Source: Cohnella hashimotonis (GTDB taxonomy: Bacteria; Bacillota; Bacilli; Paenibacillales; Paenibacillaceae). Taken from it: 64,000 nt of DNA. The stretch's first letter is position 1. Every line of letters starts with the position of its first letter. A program made the translations under genes and the position numbers. Positions 27,116-35,024 of this stretch are shown here, piece after piece. The stretch lies in the NCBI RefSeq assembly GCF_030014955.1, contig NZ_JAGRPV010000002.1:186001-250000 (forward strand). The letters are read 5' to 3'. The notes under the pieces were generated by a model, which was not told the origin of the DNA, ran no database searches, and saw nothing but the letters and a program-made list of their open reading frames with translations.

Positions 27116-28393
27116 ATGGGTATGGCAAAAACGGACCGGAAGCTGCGGCTGGTGCTGTCCGGCTACTACGGCTTCCGCAACAGCGGAGATGAAGCGGTGC
27201 TGCTCAGCATCCTGAACGCGCTCGAGCAGGCCGGCGAAGACCACGGCGTATTCGTAGAGCCGATCGTGCTGTCGGGAGATCCAACCTGGACGGCCCGGCA
27301 GTACGGCGTCTGGTCGGTGCCGCGCATGAAGCTGCGCGAGGTGCGCGAAGCGATCGGCGCCAGCGACGGCGTGATCAGCGGCGGCGGCAGTCTGCTCCAG
27401 GATGCAACCGGGCTCGGGTCGATCCCGTATTATCTGGGTATCCTGGAGATGGCGCGCTGGGCGCGCAAGCCTTCGTTCATCTATGCGCAGGGCATCGGGC
27501 CTGTGAAACGCAGGATGTTCGGTCCGTTCATCGCGCGGGCGATGCGCAAGGCATCGTACGTGTCGGTGCGGGATGCCGAGTCGGCCGCGCTGCTGGCCGG
27601 CTTCGGCGTCCCGGAGGACCGGGTCGCGGTCGTGCCGGACCCGGTCATGGGGCTGCCGCTGCCGTCGGTGGGCGGCGGGGCGGAACTGCGGGGCGCCGCC
27701 GGTGCTGGCGGCGCCGCGGCGGTTGCTCCGCGCGCGGACGCAGGCGCGGCGGGGGCGGACGGCGCCGCGGATGCGGGCGCCGGAAGGCGCGAAGGCGCGG
27801 CTGCCGCAGGCGAGGCCGAGGCGCGCGGGGGCGGCACGGACAGGCCGCCGCTGGTCGGCGTGTCCGTGCGGTTCTGGCGCGGCGACCGGTCCGACCTGGA
27901 CCGGATTGCCGCGGCGCTGGCGGCACTGGCGCGGGAGCGGCCGGTGCGGCTGCGCTTTTTGCCCTTTCACGAGGGCGCGGACGAGGATGCGTCGCGCTAC
28001 GTGATCGAGCGGCTGGGCGCTGCCGCCGCCATGGCGGAGATCGCGCCTGCGCACGACGCGCCGCAGGAGATGCTGCGCGAGATCGACCGCTGCGACCTGC
28101 TGGTCGGCATGCGGCTTCACTCGCTCATCTATGCCGCGAACCGCGAGGTGCCGCTGCTTGGCTTGTCCTACGATCCGAAGATCGACCAATTTCTGCATCG
28201 CCTCGGCGATCGGGCGATCGGGACGGTAGACGCGATCGATTTGCAACATTTTGCGGCCAAGGCCGTCCAATTCATAGAAGATCCGGCACAGTGGCGCATC
28301 GACCATTACAGCGCCATCCGGCGACTGAAGGAAGAAGCGGCCGTACCGGCGCAGCGGATCGTCGAAGCCTGCCTGGAACTTAGAGGGAGATAA
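27116..28393 (+). CDS. csaB: Polysaccharide pyruvyl transferase CsaB
   Basis: Adds ketal-linked pyruvate from PEP to the ManNAc of the secondary cell wall polymer; SLH domains bind this group, so CsaB provides the attachment site for the two SLH proteins downstream. N-terminal 'LSGYYGFRNSGDEAVL' and C-terminal 'DLLVGMRLHSLIYA' are family signatures. About 60 residues between the two Rossmann-like halves (about 184-244, DNA 27665-27848) form an Ala/Gly-rich, very GC-rich insert not expected in CsaB. Start is uncertain: ATG 27116, ATG 27122 and GTG 27104 are all in frame. tagA begins two bases after the stop, implying translational coupling. Confidence 0.92.
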   Translation: MGMAKTDRKLRLVLSGYYGFRNSGDEAVLLSILNALEQAGEDHGVFVEPIVLSGDPTWTARQYGVWSVPRMKLREVREAIGASDGVISGGGSLLQDATGLGSIPYYLGILEMARWARKPSFIYAQGIGPVKRRMFGPFIARAMRKASYVSVRDAESAALLAGFGVPEDRVAVVPDPVMGLPLPSVGGGAELRGAAGAGGAAAVAPRADAGAAGADGAADAGAGRREGAAAAGEAEARGGGTDRPPLVGVSVRFWRGDRSDLDRIAAALAALARERPVRLRFLPFHEGADEDASRYVIERLGAAAAMAEIAPAHDAPQEMLREIDRCDLLVGMRLHSLIYAANREVPLLGLSYDPKIDQFLHRLGDRAIGTVDAIDLQHFAAKAVQFIEDPAQWRIDHYSAIRRLKEEAAVPAQRIVEACLELRGR

Positions 28394-28395
28394 CC

Positions 28396-29163
28396 ATGTC
28401 TCAGACCGCGGATGCACGAAGCTTTCCGACCGTATCGATTTACGGCATCCCTTTTTCCAAAATGAATATGTCCCAAACCGTCGATTATCTCATTGGGGCG
28501 GTCGCGTCCGGCAAGAGCCACCGCGTCGTCACCGGGAACCCGGAGATGATCATGAAGTCGCTGCAGAATCCGGCGTTCCGCGGGGCGCTAGCGACTGCTG
28601 AGCTCGTTGTCCCCGACGGGACTGGCGTCGTATGGGCGGCGCGCCGCGTCCGCCAACCGGTGGCCGAACGTGTGGCCGGATACGATCTGCTGCACGAGCT
28701 GATGCGCGAGGGAGATCGCCGCCATTGGAGCGTCTATCTGCTCGGCGCTTCGCAGGAAGTCGTGGACGCGGCCCATGCCAAGCTGGCTGCGCTCTATCCC
28801 GGCGTTCGATTCGCAGGCGTTCGCAACGGGTATTTTACCGACAGAGACGATGAAGCCGTCGTAGCCGCCATTCGCGAAGCGAAACCCGATCTATTGTTCG
28901 TCGCCCGATCGATGGATAACCAGGAGCCTTGGCTGGCAAAGCATCAGGATGCGCTCGGCGTACCTGTCATGATGGGCGTCGGCGGCAGCTTCGACGTACT
29001 TGCCGGCAAGACGAAGCGCGCGCCTTCGCTGTTTATCAAGCTGAGGCTGGAGTGGTTCTACCGACTGCTCCGGGAGCCGACGCGGATCAGGCGAATGATG
29101 GTACTTCCCCAATTCGCGATCAAAGTGGCCAGAGACGGCGATAACCTTTTGCAAACGAAATGA
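28396..29163 (+). CDS. tagA: WecG/TagA/CpsF (GT26) N-acetylmannosaminyltransferase
   Basis: Transfers ManNAc to GlcNAc-PP-undecaprenol, giving the linkage unit of a wall polymer, at the inner membrane face. The 255-residue protein has 'TGNPE' (46-50), 'VVPDGTGVVW' with Asp74 in the catalytic-base position, and a basic C-terminal tail (about 215-255) that in TagA binds the membrane. It starts two bases after csaB, with GGGAG inside the csaB end. TagO for the previous step follows. The UDP-ManNAc-forming epimerase is not in this window. Confidence 0.93.
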   Translation: MSQTADARSFPTVSIYGIPFSKMNMSQTVDYLIGAVASGKSHRVVTGNPEMIMKSLQNPAFRGALATAELVVPDGTGVVWAARRVRQPVAERVAGYDLLHELMREGDRRHWSVYLLGASQEVVDAAHAKLAALYPGVRFAGVRNGYFTDRDDEAVVAAIREAKPDLLFVARSMDNQEPWLAKHQDALGVPVMMGVGGSFDVLAGKTKRAPSLFIKLRLEWFYRLLREPTRIRRMMVLPQFAIKVARDGDNLLQTK

Positions 29164-29232
29164 AAACACGTGAAAACGAGCTTGAGTGAAGGAAAACGGC
29201 CTTTTTTGCCGGAATTCGGCGAAATTATTGGC

Positions 29233-29261
29233 TTGTTCATTCCCGTGCCGGAGCGTATAAT
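29233..29261 (+). promoter_or_regulatory. Sigma-A promoter for tagO
   Basis: TTGTTC (29233-29238), 17-bp spacer, perfect TATAAT (29256-29261), 34 bases before the start codon. Confidence 0.65.
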
Positions 29262-29295
29262 TCATTCCGGTACATAAGCTAAAGGAGATGTAAAA

Positions 29296-30441
29296 ATGCC
29301 GACAGGCTGGATGGTTGGAATCGGGATCACCGGATTTGTGCTATCGCTCGCGCTTGCGCTGGTGTTGACGCCGCTTGTTAAGAAGTTCGCGTTTCTCGTC
29401 GGCGCGATCGACAAACCGAATCATCGCAAAGTGCACACGCGGATCATGCCACGGCTCGGAGGTCTGTCCTTCTACGCTTCGTTTACGGTCATTATTCTTC
29501 TCTTGCTGCCGCTCATTCCCGAGCACTGGTTCAGCGCTCACGACAAGCGTCTCATCGGCGCGCTTCTGACGGGCGGTTCGCTCATCGTGCTGCTCGGCGC
29601 GCTGGACGACAGATTTCAGTTGTCTGCGAAGCTCAAGCTGCTCGTGCAGATCGCTGCGGCGTGCGTCGTCGTTTTCGGCTTCGATATTCGGATGGACTTC
29701 GTTAATATACCGTTCGGTGCAGCCAGCCAGTCCCTGACGGATTGGATCAGCATTCCGCTTACGATCTTCTGGATAGTCGGCGTCACCAACGCGATTAATC
29801 TGATCGACGGGCTCGACGGCCTGGCGGCAGGCGTGTCGGGCATCGCCATCAGCTCGATCATGGTCATGTCCGCCCTGATGGGCCAAGGTACCGTCGTCAT
29901 CTTGTGCGCGGTGCTTCTCGGCGGCATTATCGGATTTTTGTTCTTCAACTTCCACCCCGCCAAGATCTTTATGGGTGATTCCGGCGCGTTGTTCCTCGGA
30001 TTCGCGCTTGCGATGCTTTCGATGCTCGGATTCAAGCAGATCACCGTCGTCTCGTTCGTGACGCCGCTTCTGTTGATCGGCGTGCCGCTGTCGGATACGT
30101 TCTTCGCGATCATCCGCCGCCGCGTGCAGAAGAAGCCGATTTTCGAACCGGACAAAGGTCATCTGCACCACTGCTTGCAACAGCTCGGCTTCAGCCACCG
30201 CAAGACCGTGTTGATTATCTACGGCGTCGCTGCATTTTTCGGCGCCTGCGCGGTACTTCAATCGGTGTTCTCGAACTCGGGCGTCGGCAACTGGATGACC
30301 TTCGTCGTCATCTGTGTGCTGCTCGTACTGCTGCAGATCGGCGCCGAGCTCATCGGCATCGTGGACAAGTCGAAGCGCCCGATCTTGAACTTCCTCGCGC
30401 GCATGCGCGTGAAGGAGACGGCGGGTACGCGCTCCAAATAA
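29296..30441 (+). CDS. tagO: Undecaprenyl-phosphate GlcNAc-1-phosphate transferase (TagO/WecA)
   Basis: Membrane enzyme that starts wall-polymer synthesis by loading GlcNAc-1-P onto undecaprenyl phosphate. 381 residues with about 11 membrane helices. Catalytic and Mg-binding loops are present: Asp104-Asp105 in 'GALDDR', 'NAINLIDGLDGLAAG' (165-179), 'FMGDSG' with Asp228, and the His-rich 'DKGHLHHCL' loop. AAAGGAGAT precedes ATG 29296. With tagA and csaB it forms the polymer set that anchors SLH proteins. It could also prime other glycans, but the cluster at 40 kb has its own priming enzyme. Confidence 0.95.
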   Translation: MPTGWMVGIGITGFVLSLALALVLTPLVKKFAFLVGAIDKPNHRKVHTRIMPRLGGLSFYASFTVIILLLLPLIPEHWFSAHDKRLIGALLTGGSLIVLLGALDDRFQLSAKLKLLVQIAAACVVVFGFDIRMDFVNIPFGAASQSLTDWISIPLTIFWIVGVTNAINLIDGLDGLAAGVSGIAISSIMVMSALMGQGTVVILCAVLLGGIIGFLFFNFHPAKIFMGDSGALFLGFALAMLSMLGFKQITVVSFVTPLLLIGVPLSDTFFAIIRRRVQKKPIFEPDKGHLHHCLQQLGFSHRKTVLIIYGVAAFFGACAVLQSVFSNSGVGNWMTFVVICVLLVLLQIGAELIGIVDKSKRPILNFLARMRVKETAGTRSK

Positions 30442-30455
30442 CGCTTGAAACGATC

Positions 30456-30487
30456 GGCCCTGTTCCGCGCTTGCGGGCAGGGCTTTT
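30456..30487 (+). terminator. Rho-independent terminator after tagO
   Basis: GCCCTG(TT)CCGC pairs with GCGG(G)CAGGGC, followed by TTTTC. Confidence 0.8.
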
Positions 30488-30673
30488 CTTATGCATGGAC
30501 AAGGTGAGTGGGGACGGAGACTTATTATGGGGAAAATGGCTAAACAATTGGACCCGCCCGGCCGATAACAAAGGTACGATAACTGTCCGCTGTGGCAGGC
30601 AGGGTGGTGTGCGTTCCTTTTTACGTTTTGTCGAACCTATAACTATCGATCCCGCACAAGGAGGATTTTTCCT

Positions 30674-33600
30674 TTGAAACTTACGAACAAACGGTTTGTC
30701 GCTTGGATGCTGACACTGGCGCTCGTCGCGACGCTGCTGCCTTGGGCGCCGGCCAAGTCTGCGAATGCGGCATCGGCGTATTTTCAGTTCGATGATTTCA
30801 GTACCGTCATTACCTCTCCTACCGACGTGAACGGCAACCTCATCGATATTGCAGGTACGTTCAACAGCGTTTCGCAGTCGAGTCTCGGCTACAAGATCGA
30901 GAAGCTGATCAAAAACGGAACAGGCGCTTCCGACTATGGCGTAGCCGAATCTTCCGTGGGTTCCAACATTCCGATCATTACGGGCACCAGCGGGTTTCGC
31001 TTCACGGCCGTCCAGATTTATGACGGTCTGAACCGGATCACCGTGACGGGTACCAACACGCAGGGCAATGTCGTCTCGGGAGAGGCGTACGTATACTTTA
31101 CCAACGTGCCTGTCATCTCCGAGGTCAAGCTGATCGACGGTACGACGCTGCCGGAAGGCGTCTCGATCGTAACGACGAACCCGACCGCTACGATCTCGCT
31201 CAAAGCACCTAATGCGACCAAAGTAACGATCAACGGTACGGAAATGTTCGGCGGCTCCGGGTCCAGCTTCGTGCTGTCCGGAATTGCACTGACACATGGA
31301 CTGAACAAGCTAACGATTATTGCCAGCAACGGCAGCAAGACGTACCAACTGACGCGTCAGTTGATCTATTATAACGCTTCTTTGACTGCTTATAATGTAA
31401 CGCTTGGCAGCATCCAGTTGGACGGCAAGCCGACCATCAGTGCGACCGTAAGCGGCGATAAACTGGCGGGACGCCTGATTCTCCCTACGACGGATCCTGT
31501 AAACGCGAGCTCCCCGCTGCCGACCTTTACGGTCCAATTGTTCAAGACCGCCGATCTGACTGCCGGATTGCCGGTTGCCTCCACGACGGCGACGGGCGTG
31601 TTCATCGAATCGACTACCGACTATGCGGTATACAGCTTCGAAACGAGCGGCGCGTTTTCGTTGAGCGCCAACGGGGACTATTCGTTTAAGATTGTCGGGC
31701 CGAACGCTTCGGCCGTTGATCTTGTTCCCTTTACCTACCTTCAGGGCGGATCGCCTATTATTACCGGCGTTAAGCAGGCGTATGGCGTCACCGAGAACAG
31801 CGGCAATAACACGGTAACTTCTCAATCGAGCGCGAACTTCTCCAACAATGCCTCCATTTCGCAGCTTCCCTTGTGGATCGTGCTCGAGGCGAGCAACTTC
31901 AATAGCAACGGCGGCACCGCAGATCTAAAGGTGGAGCAGAACGGCGTCAATGTCACGGCATCCGCTTCGTACGATAAAGATCAGCGCACTACTGTTGGAG
32001 GCTATCCTGTAATTAAACTAAAGTCTCTGCCCGCTGGCGACTTGAAGCTGACGTTCACGATAACGAGCGGCGGCTTGTCCAATTCAATCGTTCGCAACGT
32101 GACTTATTATCCGGCGCCTGCGATTCAGATTGACAACCTGTTTACCGGCCAGACCTTCGGCAGCGATACGGAATTTAAGGCGCGCGATATCGTCGGTCGT
32201 CTACTGAACTTCAATCTCGGCAGCAACGCAGAGCTGAACACGATTAAGGCAACGTTAAATGGCGCTGTTGTTTCGCGGGGCACGGATCCGGCGGAAATCA
32301 TTGTCGATGCATCCAACGGCAGTTTCAAACTGACGCCGAGCGCGCTCACCTTGGTCGCCGGCGCTAATACGCTGACGTTCACAGGGACGGCGAATGGGAT
32401 TCCGGTCTCGACTTCCGTCACGATTTACTTGTTCTCCAAAGAAGCGCCGGTCATTACCAACGTGCATCCCGTGCCTTATGTACTGCCGCCTTCGAACGAC
32501 AGCACGACACTGCCCCAACGGAAGTTTTCCGATACCGCGGTAAAGTTCCCGGTCACGGACGACAATGAATACACGACGACGGAAAAGTCGTTGGATCTGC
32601 TGTTTAAGGTAGTCGAGTTCGATTCTCTCGAAGTCCAGATCGATGGAAACAAGGTTGCATCCGGCACCGCGGCGGGCACGACGCTGACGATAAAGGATGA
32701 GATTTCAACGGATTCCATCGTTCCTTACATTGATATGAACGCGACGACGCTCCCAAGAAAAGATGCGTACATGCTCGATTCGTCCGCCGGCGAGAAGGAA
32801 TTCCAGATCCGTCTGTCCGAGATCAAGCTTCCGACGTCCGGAGCGACGAACATTACGATAATTTTGCGCAAGGGTACCAACACGGTCTCCCAGACGATTA
32901 CGATCATTCGGGATCTGTCCCCGTACCTGATCTTGTCGCCCAAGCTGCCGAACGAGGCTGTAATCAACGCCAACTTCCTCAAGATCAGCATCAAGGCCGA
33001 AGGTGCGGACCAAGTGCTGATCGGCAAGGTCGCAATGATTAAGGGCGAAGGCGATATCTTCCGCTATGAAATGCAAAATCTCAAGGCCGGCAAAAACTCG
33101 GTGAAGTTTACGGTCGTATCGGGCACGCAAAAAGTGAACGGCTCCTTTGACGTTACTTATGCGGCGGACGACTCGATCACGGCTCAATACAAGACGTCGG
33201 TTGCCGCATCCGGCAAGCTCTCGATCTTCACGGGGGATCTGCAGCTTTCTTTCCCGAAGAACACGTTCCTGCGTCAGGCGAATTCGAGCCCGGGCCAAGA
33301 CGTGAAGACGGTGGATCTGTTCAATTCGCAGATGATTTACTTCGGCATCGCGGATCGCACGGACGGCCGGACGGTCAAGAAATATAATGCGGTCGGCGAG
33401 ACGGACAACGCGGGCAATGCACAGGACGGCATGATGAAAACGGTCGCCACCGATTCCTACGCGACGGATCGCCTGCGTCCCAAGACGAACTTCAGCATGG
33501 CGTCCAACCTGTTCTGGATCGATGCAGGGTACTTCGACGGTACGACGACACCTACCGGCGACTTCAACCTGATCGATCCGATGCAGCCCTACCAGGCCGG

Positions 33601-34453
33601 CAATATGTTCTACGGTCGCGTATACGATCCGTCCAAGTGGCTCGAGCCGTCGCAGCGCGGTACGATTACAATCAAGTATGATGCGGATATCGCCAATGCC
33701 TACGGTCAGAACCTGAGCATGTGGCGTTATACGAGCAACGGATGGGAAAATATCGGCGGCGTAGTCAATACGTCGAGCAAAACGGTCACGGCGCCGTTCG
33801 ACGGCTTCGGTTATTACACGGTCATGGGACTGCGGTACAGCTTCAGCGACATCATCGGTCACAAATACGCGCGTCTCGCGTTGGAGTCGATTTTCTCGCA
33901 CGGCGTCATGAACAATAAAGATTCGAATTCCTTCGGCGTATACGAGAACATCACCCGCGGCGAATTCGCGCAGATGCTGGTCAAGATTATGGGCATTCCG
34001 CTCCAATACGACCCGAACAACATGACCTTCGACGACGTGCAGCCTTTCGATTATCCCGATCAGCCTTATTGGAACTATCGTTATGTAGAGACGGCGGTCA
34101 AAAAGGGATATATCCGAGGCAAGTCGCCTCGACTCTTCATGCCGAACGACAACTTGACCCGGGGCGAAGCGGCGGTCATGATCGCTCGTGCGATGAACCT
34201 GGTCAAGAGCAATGCGGATGCCGAGAAGGACCTGGCATCTTTACAGAAGATTTTCACCGATGCCTCCACGACGGACACCTATGCGGTCAGCTCCATTCTG
34301 GCCGTGAACAAGGCGGGCTTCATTTCGGGCATCGCCAACACGGTGCCGGCCGGTGGCAAGGCTACGTTCCGCTACGAACCGGATTCGAATCTGTCGCGTG
34401 CGGATGCTGCGGTCATTGCGCAGCGCGTTATGAAAAAGCTGAAGAAACTCTAA
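30674..34453 (+). CDS. Large exported protein with three C-terminal SLH domains
   Basis: 1259 residues. Signal peptide with Ala cleavage ('SANAASA', about residue 33); about 1000 residues of Ig-like/bacterial beta domains; then three SLH domains (about 1055-1255) with 'TRGE', 'TRGE' and 'SRAD' motifs. It should bind the pyruvylated wall polymer made by the csaB/tagA/tagO group just upstream. It begins with TTG 30674, supported by AAGGAGG 9 bases upstream and by the signal peptide starting right there. A segment near 850-1040 precedes the SLH part and is dense in conserved-looking aromatic residues. No enzymatic motif is visible; a structural or cell-surface scaffold role is inferred. A hairpin terminator follows. 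Confidence 0.92.
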   Translation: MKLTNKRFVAWMLTLALVATLLPWAPAKSANAASAYFQFDDFSTVITSPTDVNGNLIDIAGTFNSVSQSSLGYKIEKLIKNGTGASDYGVAESSVGSNIPIITGTSGFRFTAVQIYDGLNRITVTGTNTQGNVVSGEAYVYFTNVPVISEVKLIDGTTLPEGVSIVTTNPTATISLKAPNATKVTINGTEMFGGSGSSFVLSGIALTHGLNKLTIIASNGSKTYQLTRQLIYYNASLTAYNVTLGSIQLDGKPTISATVSGDKLAGRLILPTTDPVNASSPLPTFTVQLFKTADLTAGLPVASTTATGVFIESTTDYAVYSFETSGAFSLSANGDYSFKIVGPNASAVDLVPFTYLQGGSPIITGVKQAYGVTENSGNNTVTSQSSANFSNNASISQLPLWIVLEASNFNSNGGTADLKVEQNGVNVTASASYDKDQRTTVGGYPVIKLKSLPAGDLKLTFTITSGGLSNSIVRNVTYYPAPAIQIDNLFTGQTFGSDTEFKARDIVGRLLNFNLGSNAELNTIKATLNGAVVSRGTDPAEIIVDASNGSFKLTPSALTLVAGANTLTFTGTANGIPVSTSVTIYLFSKEAPVITNVHPVPYVLPPSNDSTTLPQRKFSDTAVKFPVTDDNEYTTTEKSLDLLFKVVEFDSLEVQIDGNKVASGTAAGTTLTIKDEISTDSIVPYIDMNATTLPRKDAYMLDSSAGEKEFQIRLSEIKLPTSGATNITIILRKGTNTVSQTITIIRDLSPYLILSPKLPNEAVINANFLKISIKAEGADQVLIGKVAMIKGEGDIFRYEMQNLKAGKNSVKFTVVSGTQKVNGSFDVTYAADDSITAQYKTSVAASGKLSIFTGDLQLSFPKNTFLRQANSSPGQDVKTVDLFNSQMIYFGIADRTDGRTVKKYNAVGETDNAGNAQDGMMKTVATDSYATDRLRPKTNFSMASNLFWIDAGYFDGTTTPTGDFNLIDPMQPYQAGNMFYGRVYDPSKWLEPSQRGTITIKYDADIANAYGQNLSMWRYTSNGWENIGGVVNTSSKTVTAPFDGFGYYTVMGLRYSFSDIIGHKYARLALESIFSHGVMNNKDSNSFGVYENITRGEFAQMLVKIMGIPLQYDPNNMTFDDVQPFDYPDQPYWNYRYVETAVKKGYIRGKSPRLFMPNDNLTRGEAAVMIARAMNLVKSNADAEKDLASLQKIFTDASTTDTYAVSSILAVNKAGFISGIANTVPAGGKATFRYEPDSNLSRADAAVIAQRVMKKLKKL

Positions 34454-34463
34454 TGATAGGCTT

Positions 34464-34497
34464 GGGAGTTGCCGCTGGCGCGGCAGCTCCCTTTCTC
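34464..34497 (+). terminator. Probable terminator after the SLH protein gene
   Basis: GGGAG(TT)GCCGC pairs with GCGGC(A)GCTCCC, followed by TTTCTCATTTTT. Confidence 0.72.
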
Positions 34498-34786
34498 ATT
34501 TTTCATAGAATTGTGCGCTGGAGGAAAACTTTTGGCAATGACGGGGCCATCGACCGTAAGCTATACTATGGAAGTCTTAAGTAATACATAGAAGGCTGCG
34601 GAAAGAAGACAAGCATGATTGGAAGCCCCTGATTCCGTGTAAAAAGTAGTCAGGACAAATCCGGAAAAAAATTGCTCAAAAAAATTGAGTGACGACGCAA
34701 CTTTTCGTGACGAACTGCGTCTAACATCATGTGACTCGCAAGAGGGACTTAAGACATACGAGCGGCTAGCTTTTCCAAGAATTCTC

Positions 34787-34815
34787 TTTACGCTAGGTTT
34801 GCCCGCATGTATAAT
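34787..34815 (+). promoter_or_regulatory. Strong sigma-A promoter of the S-layer gene
   Basis: TTTACG (34787-34792), 17-bp spacer, perfect TATAAT (34810-34815). Transcription would begin near 34822, giving a leader of about 200 bases to ATG 35022. Confidence 0.65.
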
Positions 34816-34855
34816 GATCAAAGTGGCATTATTTACCCTGGCCATTTTCTGCGTG

Positions 34856-34884
34856 TTTACGAGTTTCTGCGACATGCTTCTACT
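34856..34884 (+). promoter_or_regulatory. Possible second, tandem S-layer promoter
   Basis: TTTACG (34856-34861) repeats the upstream -35; TCTACT (34879-34884) lies 17 bases on. Weaker -10; tandem promoters are common in S-layer genes. Confidence 0.3.
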
Positions 34885-34929
34885 ACCATAGACATGTGCA
34901 GACATCAATTATAGACAACGCTCAACTCC

Positions 34930-35024
34930 GGAGAGGGGGTGACACACCGATGAGAGAATCGAGCTACAAATCTTCTACACAAACATTACAGAGTCCTTTC
35001 CGAGGAGGAGAAAAAAAGGTTATG
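34930..35024 (+). promoter_or_regulatory. Two in-frame translation start sites in the S-layer leader
   Basis: GAGAGGGGGTGA (about 34930-34941) precedes ATG 34950, and GAGGAGGAG (35002-35010) precedes ATG 35022. The two ATGs are in the same frame, 24 codons apart, with no stop between. The second gives a normal signal peptide. Confidence 0.6.

Noticed and set aside
34685..34891. 68-residue + strand frame in the S-layer leader
   Set aside because: It spans the predicted promoter, lacks a ribosome site and shows no conserved pattern. A leader peptide upstream of the promoter would not be on the S-layer mRNA.
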